64,000 nt of DNA from Roseateles aquatilis (GTDB taxonomy: Bacteria > Pseudomonadota > Gammaproteobacteria > Burkholderiales > Burkholderiaceae_C). The notes beneath the pieces are model-generated. The model had not been told where the DNA came from, ran no database searches, and saw only the letters and a list, made by a program, of their open reading frames with translations. The translations under genes and the position numbers were made by a program. The DNA lies in contig NZ_NIOF01000001.1 of NCBI RefSeq assembly GCF_002205645.1, positions 558,001-622,000 on the forward strand, written 5' to 3'. The stretch's first letter is position 1. The number at the start of each line of letters is the position of its first letter. Below are positions 27,711-35,927 of the stretch, piece after piece.

Positions 27711-28985
27711 TCAGCGCAGGAACGTCACCGCGCCCTCGCCGGCCACCAGCCCGCTCGCCAGGGCCGCCGTCAGCAAATACCCCCCCGTGGGCGCCTCCCA
27801 ATCGAGCATCTCGCCGGCGACGAACAGCCCGGGGCGGGACTTCAGCATCAAGTGCGCGTCGAGCGACTCCAGCCGGACGCCGCCCGCGGTGCTGATCGCC
27901 TCGGCCACCGGCCGCGCGGCGCGCAGGCGCAGCGGCAGCGCCTTGATCGTGCGGGCCAGCAGCGCCGTGTCGACGTACTCGTCCTTGGACAGCACCTCGT
28001 GCAACAGGCCCGCCTTCAGCCCTTCCAGGTTGAGGCGGCTCTTCAGATGCGACGACATCGAGCGCGAGCCGCGCGGATGGGCGACCTGCTCCTCGACCCA
28101 CGCGGCATCGCGACCGGGCAGCAGGTCCAGGTGGACGACGGCCTCGCCGCGCTGCTCGATCACCTCGCGCAGCAGCGCGGAGACCGCATAGACCAGCGAA
28201 CCTTCGATGCCTGTGGCCGTGACGACGAACTCGCCCTGGCGGGAGAACTGACGGCCGTCGAGGCCCTCGGCGGTCAAGGCCACCGGCTTCAGCGGCTGCC
28301 CGGCGAATTTCCCGGCGAAGAACGGCGACCAGCCCGCGTCGGCATCGGCGGGCGCGTCGGCCCGGCGCGGTCCGAGGTCGAAGCCGCAGTTCGCCGCGCG
28401 CAGCGGCGCGACGTCGGCGCCGATCGCGCCGAGCAGCGGCGCCCACGCGCCGTCAGACCCCAGCTGCGGCCAGGACGCGCCGCCCAGCGCGAGCACCACG
28501 GCATCGGCGCGGACGATCTGCTCGCCGTCGGGCGACTGCAGGCGCAGCGCGCCGTCGTCGGTCCAGCCGAGCCAGCGATGCCGCATGTGGAAGCTCACGC
28601 CCTGCGTGCGCAGCCGGGACAGCCAGGCGCGGAGCATCGGCGCCGCCTTCAGGGTCTGGGGAAAGACGCGGCCCGAGGTGCCGACGAAGGTCTCGACGCC
28701 CAGGCCTTGCGCCCAGGCGCGCAGCGCGTCGCCGTCGAAGCGGTCGAGCCAGGGCGCGATGTCGGCCTGCCGCTCGAAGTAACGGGTGTCGAAGGCGGGA
28801 CGAGGCTCGGAGTGCGTCAGGTTGAGGCCGCCCTTGCCCGCGAGCAGGAACTTGCGCCCCACCGAGGCCATCGCGTCATAGAGGTCGACGCGAACGCCCG
28901 CGAGGGCGAGGCGTTCAGCGGCCATCAGGCCGGCGGGGCCGCCGCCGATGACGACGGCGCGGCGATTGGATTCGGAGGAGGACAT
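27711..28985 (-). CDS. HI0933-like FAD-dependent flavoprotein
   Basis: 424 residues from ATG 28985 (MSSSESNRRAVVIGGG). The dinucleotide fold AVVIGGGPAGLMAAERLA is at about 11-28, then GRKFLLAGKGGLNLTHSE, the family hallmark. ADAVVLALGGASWPQLGSDG and the C-terminal GLFVAGEMLDWEAPTGGYLL complete the FAD-binding pattern. The closest family is the TIGR03862-type flavoproteins, which are related to BaiN reductases. The reaction is unknown. It appears monocistronic. Confidence 0.88.
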   Translation of the reverse strand: MSSSESNRRAVVIGGGPAGLMAAERLALAGVRVDLYDAMASVGRKFLLAGKGGLNLTHSEPRPAFDTRYFERQADIAPWLDRFDGDALRAWAQGLGVETFVGTSGRVFPQTLKAAPMLRAWLSRLRTQGVSFHMRHRWLGWTDDGALRLQSPDGEQIVRADAVVLALGGASWPQLGSDGAWAPLLGAIGADVAPLRAANCGFDLGPRRADAPADADAGWSPFFAGKFAGQPLKPVALTAEGLDGRQFSRQGEFVVTATGIEGSLVYAVSALLREVIEQRGEAVVHLDLLPGRDAAWVEEQVAHPRGSRSMSSHLKSRLNLEGLKAGLLHEVLSKDEYVDTALLARTIKALPLRLRAARPVAEAISTAGGVRLESLDAHLMLKSRPGLFVAGEMLDWEAPTGGYLLTAALASGLVAGEGAVTFLR

Positions 28986-29288
28986 GGCGGCGGAGCTTAC
29001 TGCGAGAGGGGGCGCAGTGTGCCAGACGCACTGGTCACCGGCCTCGACTGCCAGGCTCGCCACCAAGCTCGGTGAATCGGATCGGGACGACCGGGGTCCC
29101 TTTCCCGCAAGTCAAGGAAGGTGAATTCAACTGCCGGAAGGCAGTTGAAGAGGAGGGACTGAGCTCGGACACAAACAGTCCTGAGGACTGTTTGTGCCTA
29201 GCGAAGGCCGGGGCCTCCTGGCCCCGGCATGGAGGGAAAGGGGCCCCGGTCGGCCCGATCGCGCTCGGTGCCCGTGGGGACGATCAAT
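28986..29288. other. 303-bp gene-free region holding structured element copy 2
   Basis: No coding sequence. The region is largely filled by the inverted-repeat element at 29080-29260, between the flavoprotein promoter (near 28990-29070) and the 3' end of the sensor kinase gene. Confidence 0.7.
29080..29260. repeat. Structured inverted-repeat element, copy 2
   Basis: 27-nt terminal inverted repeats (29080-29106 and 29234-29260; 25 of 27 match) enclose three perfect hairpins. TTCAACTGCC-GGAA-GGCAGTTGAA is at 29126-29149. CACAAACAGTCC-TGA-GGACTGTTTGTG is at 29170-29196. GCCGGGGCC-TCCT-GGCCCCGGC is at 29207-29228. GTCAAGGAAGG (29111-29121) followed by GAATTC is shared with copy 1 at 22938-23046. 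There is no coding frame. Confidence 0.75.
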
Positions 29289-31013
29289 TCAAGCCGCCGT
29301 GGGCACCGCCGGCAACTCCAGCGTGAATCGGCTCCCCTGCCCGGTCTCGCTGTCGACCAGGATGCGCCCGCCCATCCGGTCCATCAGCTGCTTGCAGATC
29401 ACCAGCCCGATGCCGGTGCCGGGCTGCTCCACTCGTCCCAGCCGGTTGAACGGCTGGAACAGCTGGGAGCGCTGCTCGGCGCTCAAGCCCAGGCCATTGT
29501 CGGCCACCTCGATCCGGAAGCCGCGCTGCGCGACGCAGGCCCGCACCTTCACCCAGCCGCCACGGCGGTTGTACTTGATCGCGTTGGAGATGAGGTTGTG
29601 CAGCACCTGCTCCAGCCGGATCGGATCGGCCTGCACCAGCGGCAGCGTGCTGTCCTCGTCCGGCGTCAGTCCCAGCTGCAGCTGCACGCCGGCCGCCTCG
29701 GCCGCCGGCTGGGCGAGGTCCACGCAGCGCCGCAACAGCGGCCCGGCCTGCAGCGGCAGCGCCTGGACGGTCAGCGTGTTCGCCTCGACCCGCGAGAGCA
29801 TCATCATGTCCTCGATCAGCGCCAGCAGGTGCTTGGCCGCCTGGTCGATGTGGCGCACCCGCGAGCGCTGCGTCTCGTCCAGCGGGCGCTGCGCATCGTG
29901 CGCCAGCAACTGGCTGAAGCCCAGCACGGCGTTCAGCGGCGTGCGCAGCTCATGGCTGGCCTGGGACAGGAACTCGCTCTTGGTCCGGCTCGTGACCTCG
30001 GCCGACTCGCGCGCACGGTCCGCGTCCTGCAGCCGCATCCGCTCGGCCAGTTCCCGGTTCAGCAAGTCCCCGCGCAAGCGCACCTGGCGCTGCAGCGCGC
30101 GATTCCACAGCAGCACCAGACCCAGCCCCGCGATCACCAGCACCAGCGCGATGCCGATCGCCCACAGCGCCCGGCGCTGCCAGCGCATCAACGCGGTGTC
30201 CTGCGTGATCCAGCGGTCGGCGATGGCCTGCCGCTCGCCGTCGCCGATGCGCAGCAGCGCCTTGTCCAGGATGCGGCCCAGCATCGGCCAGTCGTGCCGG
30301 TAACCAATGCCCAGCGAGTAGGCGAAGCCGATGTCGTCCACCACGCGCAGGTTGCCGATGCCGTCGCTGCGCATCAGGTAGGTGGCGCCGGCCAGGTCCA
30401 TCACCGCCGCGCCGATCTCGCCACCGGCCAGCCGCCGCAGCACCGCGCGGTCGTCGGACTCCACCTGCACCGGATTCGTCGCGTAACGGTCCTTCAGGAA
30501 GGCGGCGACCGCATAACCGCGCGACACCGCGACCGGCTCGCCCGGCTGCAGCGGGCCGCCGCCGTCGCCCGCACGCCGCAGCAGCACCGCTGGCACGCTG
30601 ATGTAGGGCCGCGTGAAGCCCACCTTCTGCGCCCGCTCGGCCGTCTCCCTGAGCGACATGAGCATGTCGATGTCGCCGCTGCCCAGGCCGGCCAGGTTCT
30701 CGGCGAAGGTCTGGGGCTTCTGGAATTCGAAGCGCAGCCCGGTCAGCTCGGACAGCCGCCGCGCATAGTCGACCGACAGGCCGGTGGTCCGGCCGTCCTC
30801 GTCCGTGTACGTGAAGGGCCCGTAGGTCGCCGAGGCACCGACGCGCACCACCGGATGCTGCGCCACCCAGGCGTGCTCCTCGGCGGTCAGCCAGTCGCGC
30901 GGATCGGCGTGGCCCTGGCCGGCGAGGGCCAGCCATGCGACCACCGCCGCCGCCAGGACGGGCAACAGCCGCAGCAGGACGCGCGCAACGGAAGGAAGGG
31001 CGAACGGAACCAC
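29289..31013 (-). CDS. Sensor histidine kinase with periplasmic substrate-binding (SBP_bac_3-type) sensor
   Basis: 574 residues. After an N-terminal signal/anchor helix, a solute-binding-protein-like sensor spans about 45-275 (VRVGASATYGPFTYTDEDGRTTGLSVDYA is its typical start). A second transmembrane helix is at about 283-303. The kinase core has H-box FLSQASHELRTPLNAVLGF (His at about 357), N-box VLHNLISNAIKYN, and G-boxes VADNGLGL and GTGIGLVI. There is no receiver domain in the chain, and no response regulator gene is adjacent, so its partner lies elsewhere. The architecture resembles BvgS/EvgS-type kinases that sense amino acids or organic ions. Confidence 0.88.
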   Translation of the reverse strand: MVPFALPSVARVLLRLLPVLAAAVVAWLALAGQGHADPRDWLTAEEHAWVAQHPVVRVGASATYGPFTYTDEDGRTTGLSVDYARRLSELTGLRFEFQKPQTFAENLAGLGSGDIDMLMSLRETAERAQKVGFTRPYISVPAVLLRRAGDGGGPLQPGEPVAVSRGYAVAAFLKDRYATNPVQVESDDRAVLRRLAGGEIGAAVMDLAGATYLMRSDGIGNLRVVDDIGFAYSLGIGYRHDWPMLGRILDKALLRIGDGERQAIADRWITQDTALMRWQRRALWAIGIALVLVIAGLGLVLLWNRALQRQVRLRGDLLNRELAERMRLQDADRARESAEVTSRTKSEFLSQASHELRTPLNAVLGFSQLLAHDAQRPLDETQRSRVRHIDQAAKHLLALIEDMMMLSRVEANTLTVQALPLQAGPLLRRCVDLAQPAAEAAGVQLQLGLTPDEDSTLPLVQADPIRLEQVLHNLISNAIKYNRRGGWVKVRACVAQRGFRIEVADNGLGLSAEQRSQLFQPFNRLGRVEQPGTGIGLVICKQLMDRMGGRILVDSETGQGSRFTLELPAVPTAA

Positions 31014-31208
31014 CCGCCCATTGTCATCCGACCGCCGCCGTCGCGGACGGGCGGAGAACCCGCATCCGGGTGATCGACAACGGAATAAACCACACCGCGC
31101 ACACCGCCCCCCCGCCGCCGGCGTCGCCGGAGTCCCCTCGGTCGACCCAGTCAGCGCGGTCCCGGCGCGACATGCCGCGGCGCCGGCCCGGGATGCCTCG
31201 GGGCGGCC

Positions 31209-32105
31209 TCAGACGCCCCGCAGCGACTCGCGCAGGCGCGCGCCGATCTCCGGCTTGTCCTGGAAGGGGTCGGTCGGATTGCGCAGCTGCATGACGTCCT
31301 CCAGCCGCGTCTGCACGCCCTTGAGCGCCTGGGGGTGGCTGAAGATGTAGAAGCGCTGCGCGTCCATCGCGTCGAAGACCATCCGCGCCACGTCGGCCGC
31401 GGTCAGCTTGCCCGAGCCGACCGCCTTGTCGGTCATCGCCTGCGAAATCATCTGGCTGCGCGTCGGCTTGCCGGCGCCGAGCTCGCCGGGGCGGTTGCGG
31501 TGGCTCTGCGTGATGCCGGTGGGCACGAAGTACGGGCACAACACCGAGCAGCGTACCTGGTCCGACACCAGCGCCAGGTCCTGGTGCAGCGTCTCGCTGA
31601 GGGACACCACCGCATGCTTGGACACGTTGTAGACACCCATGTTGGGCGGGTTCAGCATGCCCGCCATCGATGCCGTGTTGACGATGTGGCCCTGCCAGGC
31701 CGGATCCTTCTCGGCCGCGGCCAGCATCATCGGCGTGAACAGCCGCACGCCGTGCACCACGCCCATCAGGTTGACGCCGAGGACCCATTCCCAGTCCGCC
31801 AGCGAGTTCTCCCAGATCAACCCGCCCGAGCCCACGCCGGCGTTGTTGAACACGAAGTGGGGGGCGCCGAAACGCTCCTGCACCGCCGCGGCCAGCGCCT
31901 CCATCTGATCGGCCTTGGCCACGTCCACGCGGCGCGCCAGCACGGGGTGGTCGGCGAACTCGGCGGCCGCCGCGTCCAGCGCGTCCGCCTGCACGTCGCA
32001 CAGTACCAGGTTCATGCCGCGCGACGCGGCGATGCGCGCCACCTCCAGGCCGAAGCCCGAGCCCGCGCCGGTGATGACGGCCGTCCTGCCTTGATAGTCC
32101 TTCAT
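31209..32105 (-). CDS. SDR-family NAD(P)-dependent oxidoreductase
   Basis: 298 residues. The Rossmann motif TGAGSGFG is at about 12-19 and NNAG at about 90. The catalytic Ser is in NTASMAG, and YNVSK gives Tyr and Lys. It is the last gene of a four-gene operon with a GST, a GNAT enzyme and a CurA-like oxidoreductase. Substrate unknown; a hydroxyacyl or carbonyl compound is plausible from the context. Confidence 0.9.
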   Translation of the reverse strand: MKDYQGRTAVITGAGSGFGLEVARIAASRGMNLVLCDVQADALDAAAAEFADHPVLARRVDVAKADQMEALAAAVQERFGAPHFVFNNAGVGSGGLIWENSLADWEWVLGVNLMGVVHGVRLFTPMMLAAAEKDPAWQGHIVNTASMAGMLNPPNMGVYNVSKHAVVSLSETLHQDLALVSDQVRCSVLCPYFVPTGITQSHRNRPGELGAGKPTRSQMISQAMTDKAVGSGKLTAADVARMVFDAMDAQRFYIFSHPQALKGVQTRLEDVMQLRNPTDPFQDKPEIGARLRESLRGV

Positions 32106-32167
32106 GCCTTGTCTCCTTGATGCCTGGATCCGCGCATGGGCGGATGGATCGGTGGCGTGCTCGGCGC

Positions 32168-33112
32168 TCAGCCGGCCGCCTTCTTCACGATGTAGCGGAT
32201 GCGGGGAAAGTGGACGTGCACGCGGCCGGCGCGGTCGTCATCGCGGGCGACCGTCACCGAGCGGGCGTTCAGGCCGACCAGCGTGCCGGCCACCGCGTCG
32301 CGGGCGTAATCGCTCGGGGTGACCGTCACCGCGTCACCCGCCTCGAAGCCCTGCCCGGCCTCGACCACCGCCGGTTTCGGCGTCGATGCCCGGGCCAGCG
32401 CGATCGCTTGCGCGCCGTCCAGCTTGCCAGCGCGCTCGCCGTGACCGACGGCGGCCACGCGCGCCATCCATTCGCGCAGCACCGGATGCGGGGCGAAGAT
32501 CTCGGCCAGCGGGCCCGTCCTGGTCACGAACCACAGCGGGTGATAGACGCTGAAGTCGGCGATGCTCGCCTCGCCGCCCAGCAGCCACGGCCGGCCGTCG
32601 TCCAGCATCGCCGCCAGCCACGCGAGGTACTGGCTCAGCGCGGCGGTCGCATCGGCGCCGCTCAGGCGGGGCATGCCCTCGGTCATCGCGCGGCGGTCGG
32701 CGACGAAGTCCTGCAGCATCTCCGGCGGCGCGCCCGCGAAGAGCGCCGCGGCCCCCGCCGGCTGCATCGCATACGGCAGCGCGGTCCAGAACAGGTCCAG
32801 CCCCGCCCATTGCGCCAGCACCCGCGCCTGGCCGGCGACGGCGGCCGGGAACAGGCTGGGCGTCGGCCGGAGCTCCTCCAGCAGCTCGGCGATCAGCGCC
32901 GTGTCGCAATGGATGTCGGCACCGATCTGCAGGAACGGCGTGCGCCGGTAGCCGCCGGTCAGCGCCGCCACGTCGGGCTTGGGCTGCACCATCGGCACCG
33001 TCACCGAGTGCCAGGCCAGGCCCTTGAAGCCGAGCATCAGCCGCGCCTTTTCGGCGAACGGCGAAGAGCCGTAGTGGTGAAGGATCAGGTCGTCGCTGCC
33101 GGGTCCGCTCAT
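32168..33112 (-). CDS. Glutathione S-transferase family protein
   Basis: 314 residues. An N-terminal thioredoxin-like GST domain (LILHHYGSSPFAEKARLMLGFKGL; Ser/Tyr residues near the glutathione site; RRTPFLQIGADIHCDTALIAE) is followed by a helical C-terminal domain (about 90-220). An extra C-terminal part of about 80 residues (EAGQGFEAGDAVTVTPSDYARD) is not found in ordinary GSTs. Its start overlaps the upstream GNAT gene by 4 bases (ATGA). Confidence 0.85.
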   Translation of the reverse strand: MSGPGSDDLILHHYGSSPFAEKARLMLGFKGLAWHSVTVPMVQPKPDVAALTGGYRRTPFLQIGADIHCDTALIAELLEELRPTPSLFPAAVAGQARVLAQWAGLDLFWTALPYAMQPAGAAALFAGAPPEMLQDFVADRRAMTEGMPRLSGADATAALSQYLAWLAAMLDDGRPWLLGGEASIADFSVYHPLWFVTRTGPLAEIFAPHPVLREWMARVAAVGHGERAGKLDGAQAIALARASTPKPAVVEAGQGFEAGDAVTVTPSDYARDAVAGTLVGLNARSVTVARDDDRAGRVHVHFPRIRYIVKKAAG

Positions 33113-33570
33113 GGCGTCGCCTCCTTGCGCATGTCGATGTGGGGAATGCCGTCCTCGTCATAGACGTCCGAGGTCGGCGTGAAGCCGAAGCTGCCGTAGA
33201 ACTCGCGCAGGTGTGCCTGGGCGCCCAGCTCGATGGGCGTGCCCGGCCAGAGCTTCTGGCACTCGCGCACCGCCTGGCTCATCAGCGCGCGGCCGAGACC
33301 GCCGCCGCGGGCGTTCGCGGCCGTGATCACCCGGCCGATGCGCGCCGCGCCGCCGCCGATCGACGGCGGCAGCAGGCGGGCGTAGGCCAGCAGGGTCTCG
33401 TCGGCGCTCACGCCCTGCAGGTGCCAGGCCGGCTCGTCGAGTCCGTCGGGATCGAGATAGATGCAGCGCTGCTCGATGACGAAGACCTCCGAGCGCAGCC
33501 GCATGACGCGATACAGCCCCCGGACGGTCAGGTCGTCGAAACGCTGGCAGGTCCAGCGGGGGCCGGCCAT
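33109..33570 (-). CDS. GNAT acetyltransferase, ElaA-like
   Basis: 153 residues from ATG 33570 (MAGPRWTCQRFDDLTVRGLY). The acetyl-CoA loop is RVITAANARGGGLGRALM, and the ElaA-type segments LRSEVFVIEQRCIYLDPDGLD and FYGSFGF are present. The start shares one base with the upstream stop (TGATG), and the stop overlaps the GST start by 4 bases, so translation is tightly coupled. Substrate unknown. Confidence 0.9.
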   Translation of the reverse strand: MAGPRWTCQRFDDLTVRGLYRVMRLRSEVFVIEQRCIYLDPDGLDEPAWHLQGVSADETLLAYARLLPPSIGGGAARIGRVITAANARGGGLGRALMSQAVRECQKLWPGTPIELGAQAHLREFYGSFGFTPTSDVYDEDGIPHIDMRKEATP

Positions 33571-34598
33571 CAGATCAGCTTGACCAGCTGCTTGCCGAAG
33601 TTGCGGCCCTTGAGCAGCCCCAGGAAGGCTTCGGGCGCGGCGGCCAGGCCGTCGGCCACGGACTCGCGGTACTTGAGCTTGCCCGTCGCCACCAGCGTGC
33701 CCAGCTCCTTGAGCGCCTCGGGCCAGACCTCCATGTGCTCGGAGACGATGAAGCCCTCGATCTTCATGCGGTTGACCAGGATCAGTTGCGGCGCGCTCAG
33801 CGGAATCGGCTCGCCGTTGTAGCCGGCGATCATGCCGCACATGGCGACGCGGCTGAAGGCATTGGCGCGCAGCATCACGGCATCCAGGATCATGCCGCCG
33901 ACGTTCTCGAAGTAGCCGTCGATGCCGTTCGGACAGTCGGCCTTGAGCGCCGCCGACAGCGACTTCACATCGCGGTGCTGCTTGTAGTCGATGCAGGCGT
34001 CGAAGCCCAGTTCCTCGACGACGTAGCGGCACTTGTCCGCGCCGCCGGCGATGCCGACCGCGCGCGCACCCCGCGCCTTGGCCAACTGGCCCACCGCGCC
34101 GCCGACCGCGCCGCTGGCGGCGCTGACGACGACCGTCTCGCCCGCCTTCGGATCGATGATCTTGACCAGCCCGTACCAGCCGGTCACGCCCGGCATGCCG
34201 ACCGCGCCGAGGTAGGCCGACAGCGGCACGTGCGTCGTGTCGACCTTCTGCAGCACGCCGCGCTGGCTGGCGTCGACGAGCTGGAACTCCTGCCAGCCCC
34301 CCATGCCCACCACCTTGTCGCCGACCTTGAAGTTGGCGCTGCGGGAGGCCACGACCTCGCCGACGGTGCCGCCGATCATGACCTCGTTCAGCGGCTGCGG
34401 CTGCGCGTAGCTCTTGCCGTCGTTCATGCGGCCGCGCATGTAGGGATCCAGGCTCAGGTAATGGTTGCGCACCAGCACCTGGCCGTCGGCCAGAGCCGCG
34501 GCATCGGGAACCGCGGTCTCGACCAGCTTGAAGTTGTCAGTGCCGGGCTCGCCGGTCGGGCGGGACGCTAGCAGGATCTGATGGTTGACTTGAGTCAT
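33570..34598 (-). CDS. NADP-dependent oxidoreductase, CurA/leukotriene-B4-dehydrogenase type (zinc-free MDR)
   Basis: 342 residues. It has the MDR pattern without zinc ligands: RNHYLSLDPYMRGRMND near the N-terminus, then VVVSAASGAVGGAVGQLAKARGARAVGIAGG as the NADP fold. FENVGGMILDAVMLRANAF is typical of the CurA/PTGR family, which reduces alpha,beta-unsaturated ketones. It is the first gene of the operon. A palindromic operator shared with the beta-oxidation operon lies about 145 bp upstream. Confidence 0.92.
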   Translation of the reverse strand: MTQVNHQILLASRPTGEPGTDNFKLVETAVPDAAALADGQVLVRNHYLSLDPYMRGRMNDGKSYAQPQPLNEVMIGGTVGEVVASRSANFKVGDKVVGMGGWQEFQLVDASQRGVLQKVDTTHVPLSAYLGAVGMPGVTGWYGLVKIIDPKAGETVVVSAASGAVGGAVGQLAKARGARAVGIAGGADKCRYVVEELGFDACIDYKQHRDVKSLSAALKADCPNGIDGYFENVGGMILDAVMLRANAFSRVAMCGMIAGYNGEPIPLSAPQLILVNRMKIEGFIVSEHMEVWPEALKELGTLVATGKLKYRESVADGLAAAPEAFLGLLKGRNFGKQLVKLI

Positions 34599-34742
34599 CT
34601 AGGGGCTCCTCTATCGGTGTTGATCCATGGCAGTCCATGGCGTTTTTCAGGGATCCGTGGCGGCTGTCGCCCTCCCGATCCGTGACGGAATGCCGGCGAT
34701 TGAACCACGCCACCCCTGCCCTTTACGTCCCTCGGGTGACAA

Positions 34743-34762
34743 AAAAGAACGAGCGTTCTTTT
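34743..34762. promoter_or_regulatory. Palindromic operator 1 (TetR type, fatty-acid regulon candidate)
   Basis: AAAAGAACGAGCGTTCTTTT: a perfect 9-bp palindrome with a 2-bp centre, between the divergent oxidoreductase gene and the first unknown-family gene. It matches the site at 44148-44167 at 17 of 20 positions. Such GAAC...GTTC palindromes fit TetR-family regulators of fatty acid degradation (PsrA/FadP type); the assignment is an inference. Confidence 0.55.
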
Positions 34763-34817
34763 CCTCATCCAGCCTGGCAAGACCGACCGATTCAAGTCAG
34801 CAACCCGGCATGGTCGG

Positions 34818-35840
34818 TTGTCACTGAACGCCCGTCCTGATGCGGCGTCCGAGCTTCGGTCGCTTTCGTTCACTATTGAATCGGTCGATGACATGTCCCT
34901 TATCCGACGTTCCCACTTCCCGTCATTCTTGTTCTCGAAGCCTGCGCCAGCCAAGGCGCCGCCGCATCCCGCGGTACAGGGCTGGCTCAAGTCCGAACTT
35001 CATACCTCGCGGCATCCCAAGCCGCTGAAGGATCTGGCGCGATTGATGGAGAAGGCGCTGGATCGCCAGTCGCTGAAGCTGGACCTCTCGTCCGCCGATC
35101 CCATGGCGCTGCACAAGGTGCCGCCACACCTGATGCAACGCCTGCACGACCATGTCGCTCACCTGGTCCTGCCGGATTCCTGCCCCCCGGATGTCGTCGC
35201 GCACTGGGCCCAGGAAATGCCGAACGTGGAGATCACACCGACGTCGATCGTGCCGGAGCGCTCGCGCCTATTCCAGCCGCAGCCTCCGCGACGGGGCAGC
35301 AGCAAGCTGCGCGAGGACCCCTTGCGCACCGGCACCGCATCCACCGAATCCGTGAAGAACCTGGCGATGATCGCCGGCGGAAGGGGCTTCGGGCGGCCGG
35401 CACGCGCGCCGATGAAGGTCGATGCGCCCACGGTGCCAGCGAGCGAATCGCCCTTGTCGTCCTTGCCACTGCCGAGCGCGCTGCCCGGCGCGGACAAGAT
35501 TCGCGAAGCCCTCGATGCCAGCCGACCGATGCGCGCCTGGCTCCTGAACAGCGCGTTCCAGCAGGGCAACGGTGCCAAGGCTGCTCTGGGACACGAGGCA
35601 GCCAACGCCATCGCAGAGGCGCTTCTCGTCCGACCCGATCATCTGCCTCATCACCTGGAGAAGGCCTTCGCCGCGAGTCAGGCGGTCCTCGCGGCCCGAT
35701 CGCCGGGTAAGGATCTGCATCTGAGCGCTGATCAGGCCCATTTTCTGGACATCGCGCTGTCCGCCATCGAGAGCCGGTCGGCCGCATCGACGCCCTCGAC
35801 GCGGCAGGAGAGCGGTCCAGTGCCGCCGTCGCGTAGCTGA
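34818..35840 (+). CDS. Protein of an unrecognised three-member family (member 1), effector-like
   Basis: Not matched to any known family. 340 residues as given; the start could also be ATG 34893 (MSLIRRSHFP). Module N covers about 53-138: LKLDLSSADPMALHKVPPHL, then HLVLP, a Cys and an HW pair. This same pattern occurs in the genes at 35928 and 44907. A disordered Pro/Ser/Arg-rich linker (about 140-225) leads to a second shared helical module (about 230-318) ending DLHLSADQAHFLDIALSAI. There is no signal peptide or membrane helix. The first 150 bp have noticeably lower GC than the surrounding operons. With the next gene it interrupts two co-regulated metabolic operons. The soluble, multi-module layout with a disordered linker suggests a type III effector or toxin-like protein, unproven. 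Confidence 0.7.
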   Translation: MSLNARPDAASELRSLSFTIESVDDMSLIRRSHFPSFLFSKPAPAKAPPHPAVQGWLKSELHTSRHPKPLKDLARLMEKALDRQSLKLDLSSADPMALHKVPPHLMQRLHDHVAHLVLPDSCPPDVVAHWAQEMPNVEITPTSIVPERSRLFQPQPPRRGSSKLREDPLRTGTASTESVKNLAMIAGGRGFGRPARAPMKVDAPTVPASESPLSSLPLPSALPGADKIREALDASRPMRAWLLNSAFQQGNGAKAALGHEAANAIAEALLVRPDHLPHHLEKAFAASQAVLAARSPGKDLHLSADQAHFLDIALSAIESRSAASTPSTRQESGPVPPSRS

Positions 35841-35927
35841 ACGCGGCATTCGTCCAAGCCTGCCAGGCAGGCTCGTGTCGTTCCGGCCATTTCGTCTCGC
35901 TTCAACCCTTTCACTGACCGGCCTGTC

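Noticed and set aside
27580-28446. 289-codon minus-strand frame overlapping the flavoprotein gene
   Set aside because: Out-of-frame shadow of the flavoprotein gene extended through the Fic relic region; no domain.
28985-29066. Longer start (ATG 29066) for the HI0933-like flavoprotein
   Set aside because: The 27 extra residues are not conserved, and the Rossmann fold should begin close to the N-terminus, as with ATG 28985.
34599-35927. hrpII/PIP-type boxes (TTCG-N15/16-TTCG) upstream of the effector-like genes
   Set aside because: TTCG-type words occur, but none has the right spacing or both half-sites (nearest at about 35890-35912 has wrong spacing). A type III regulon could not be supported.
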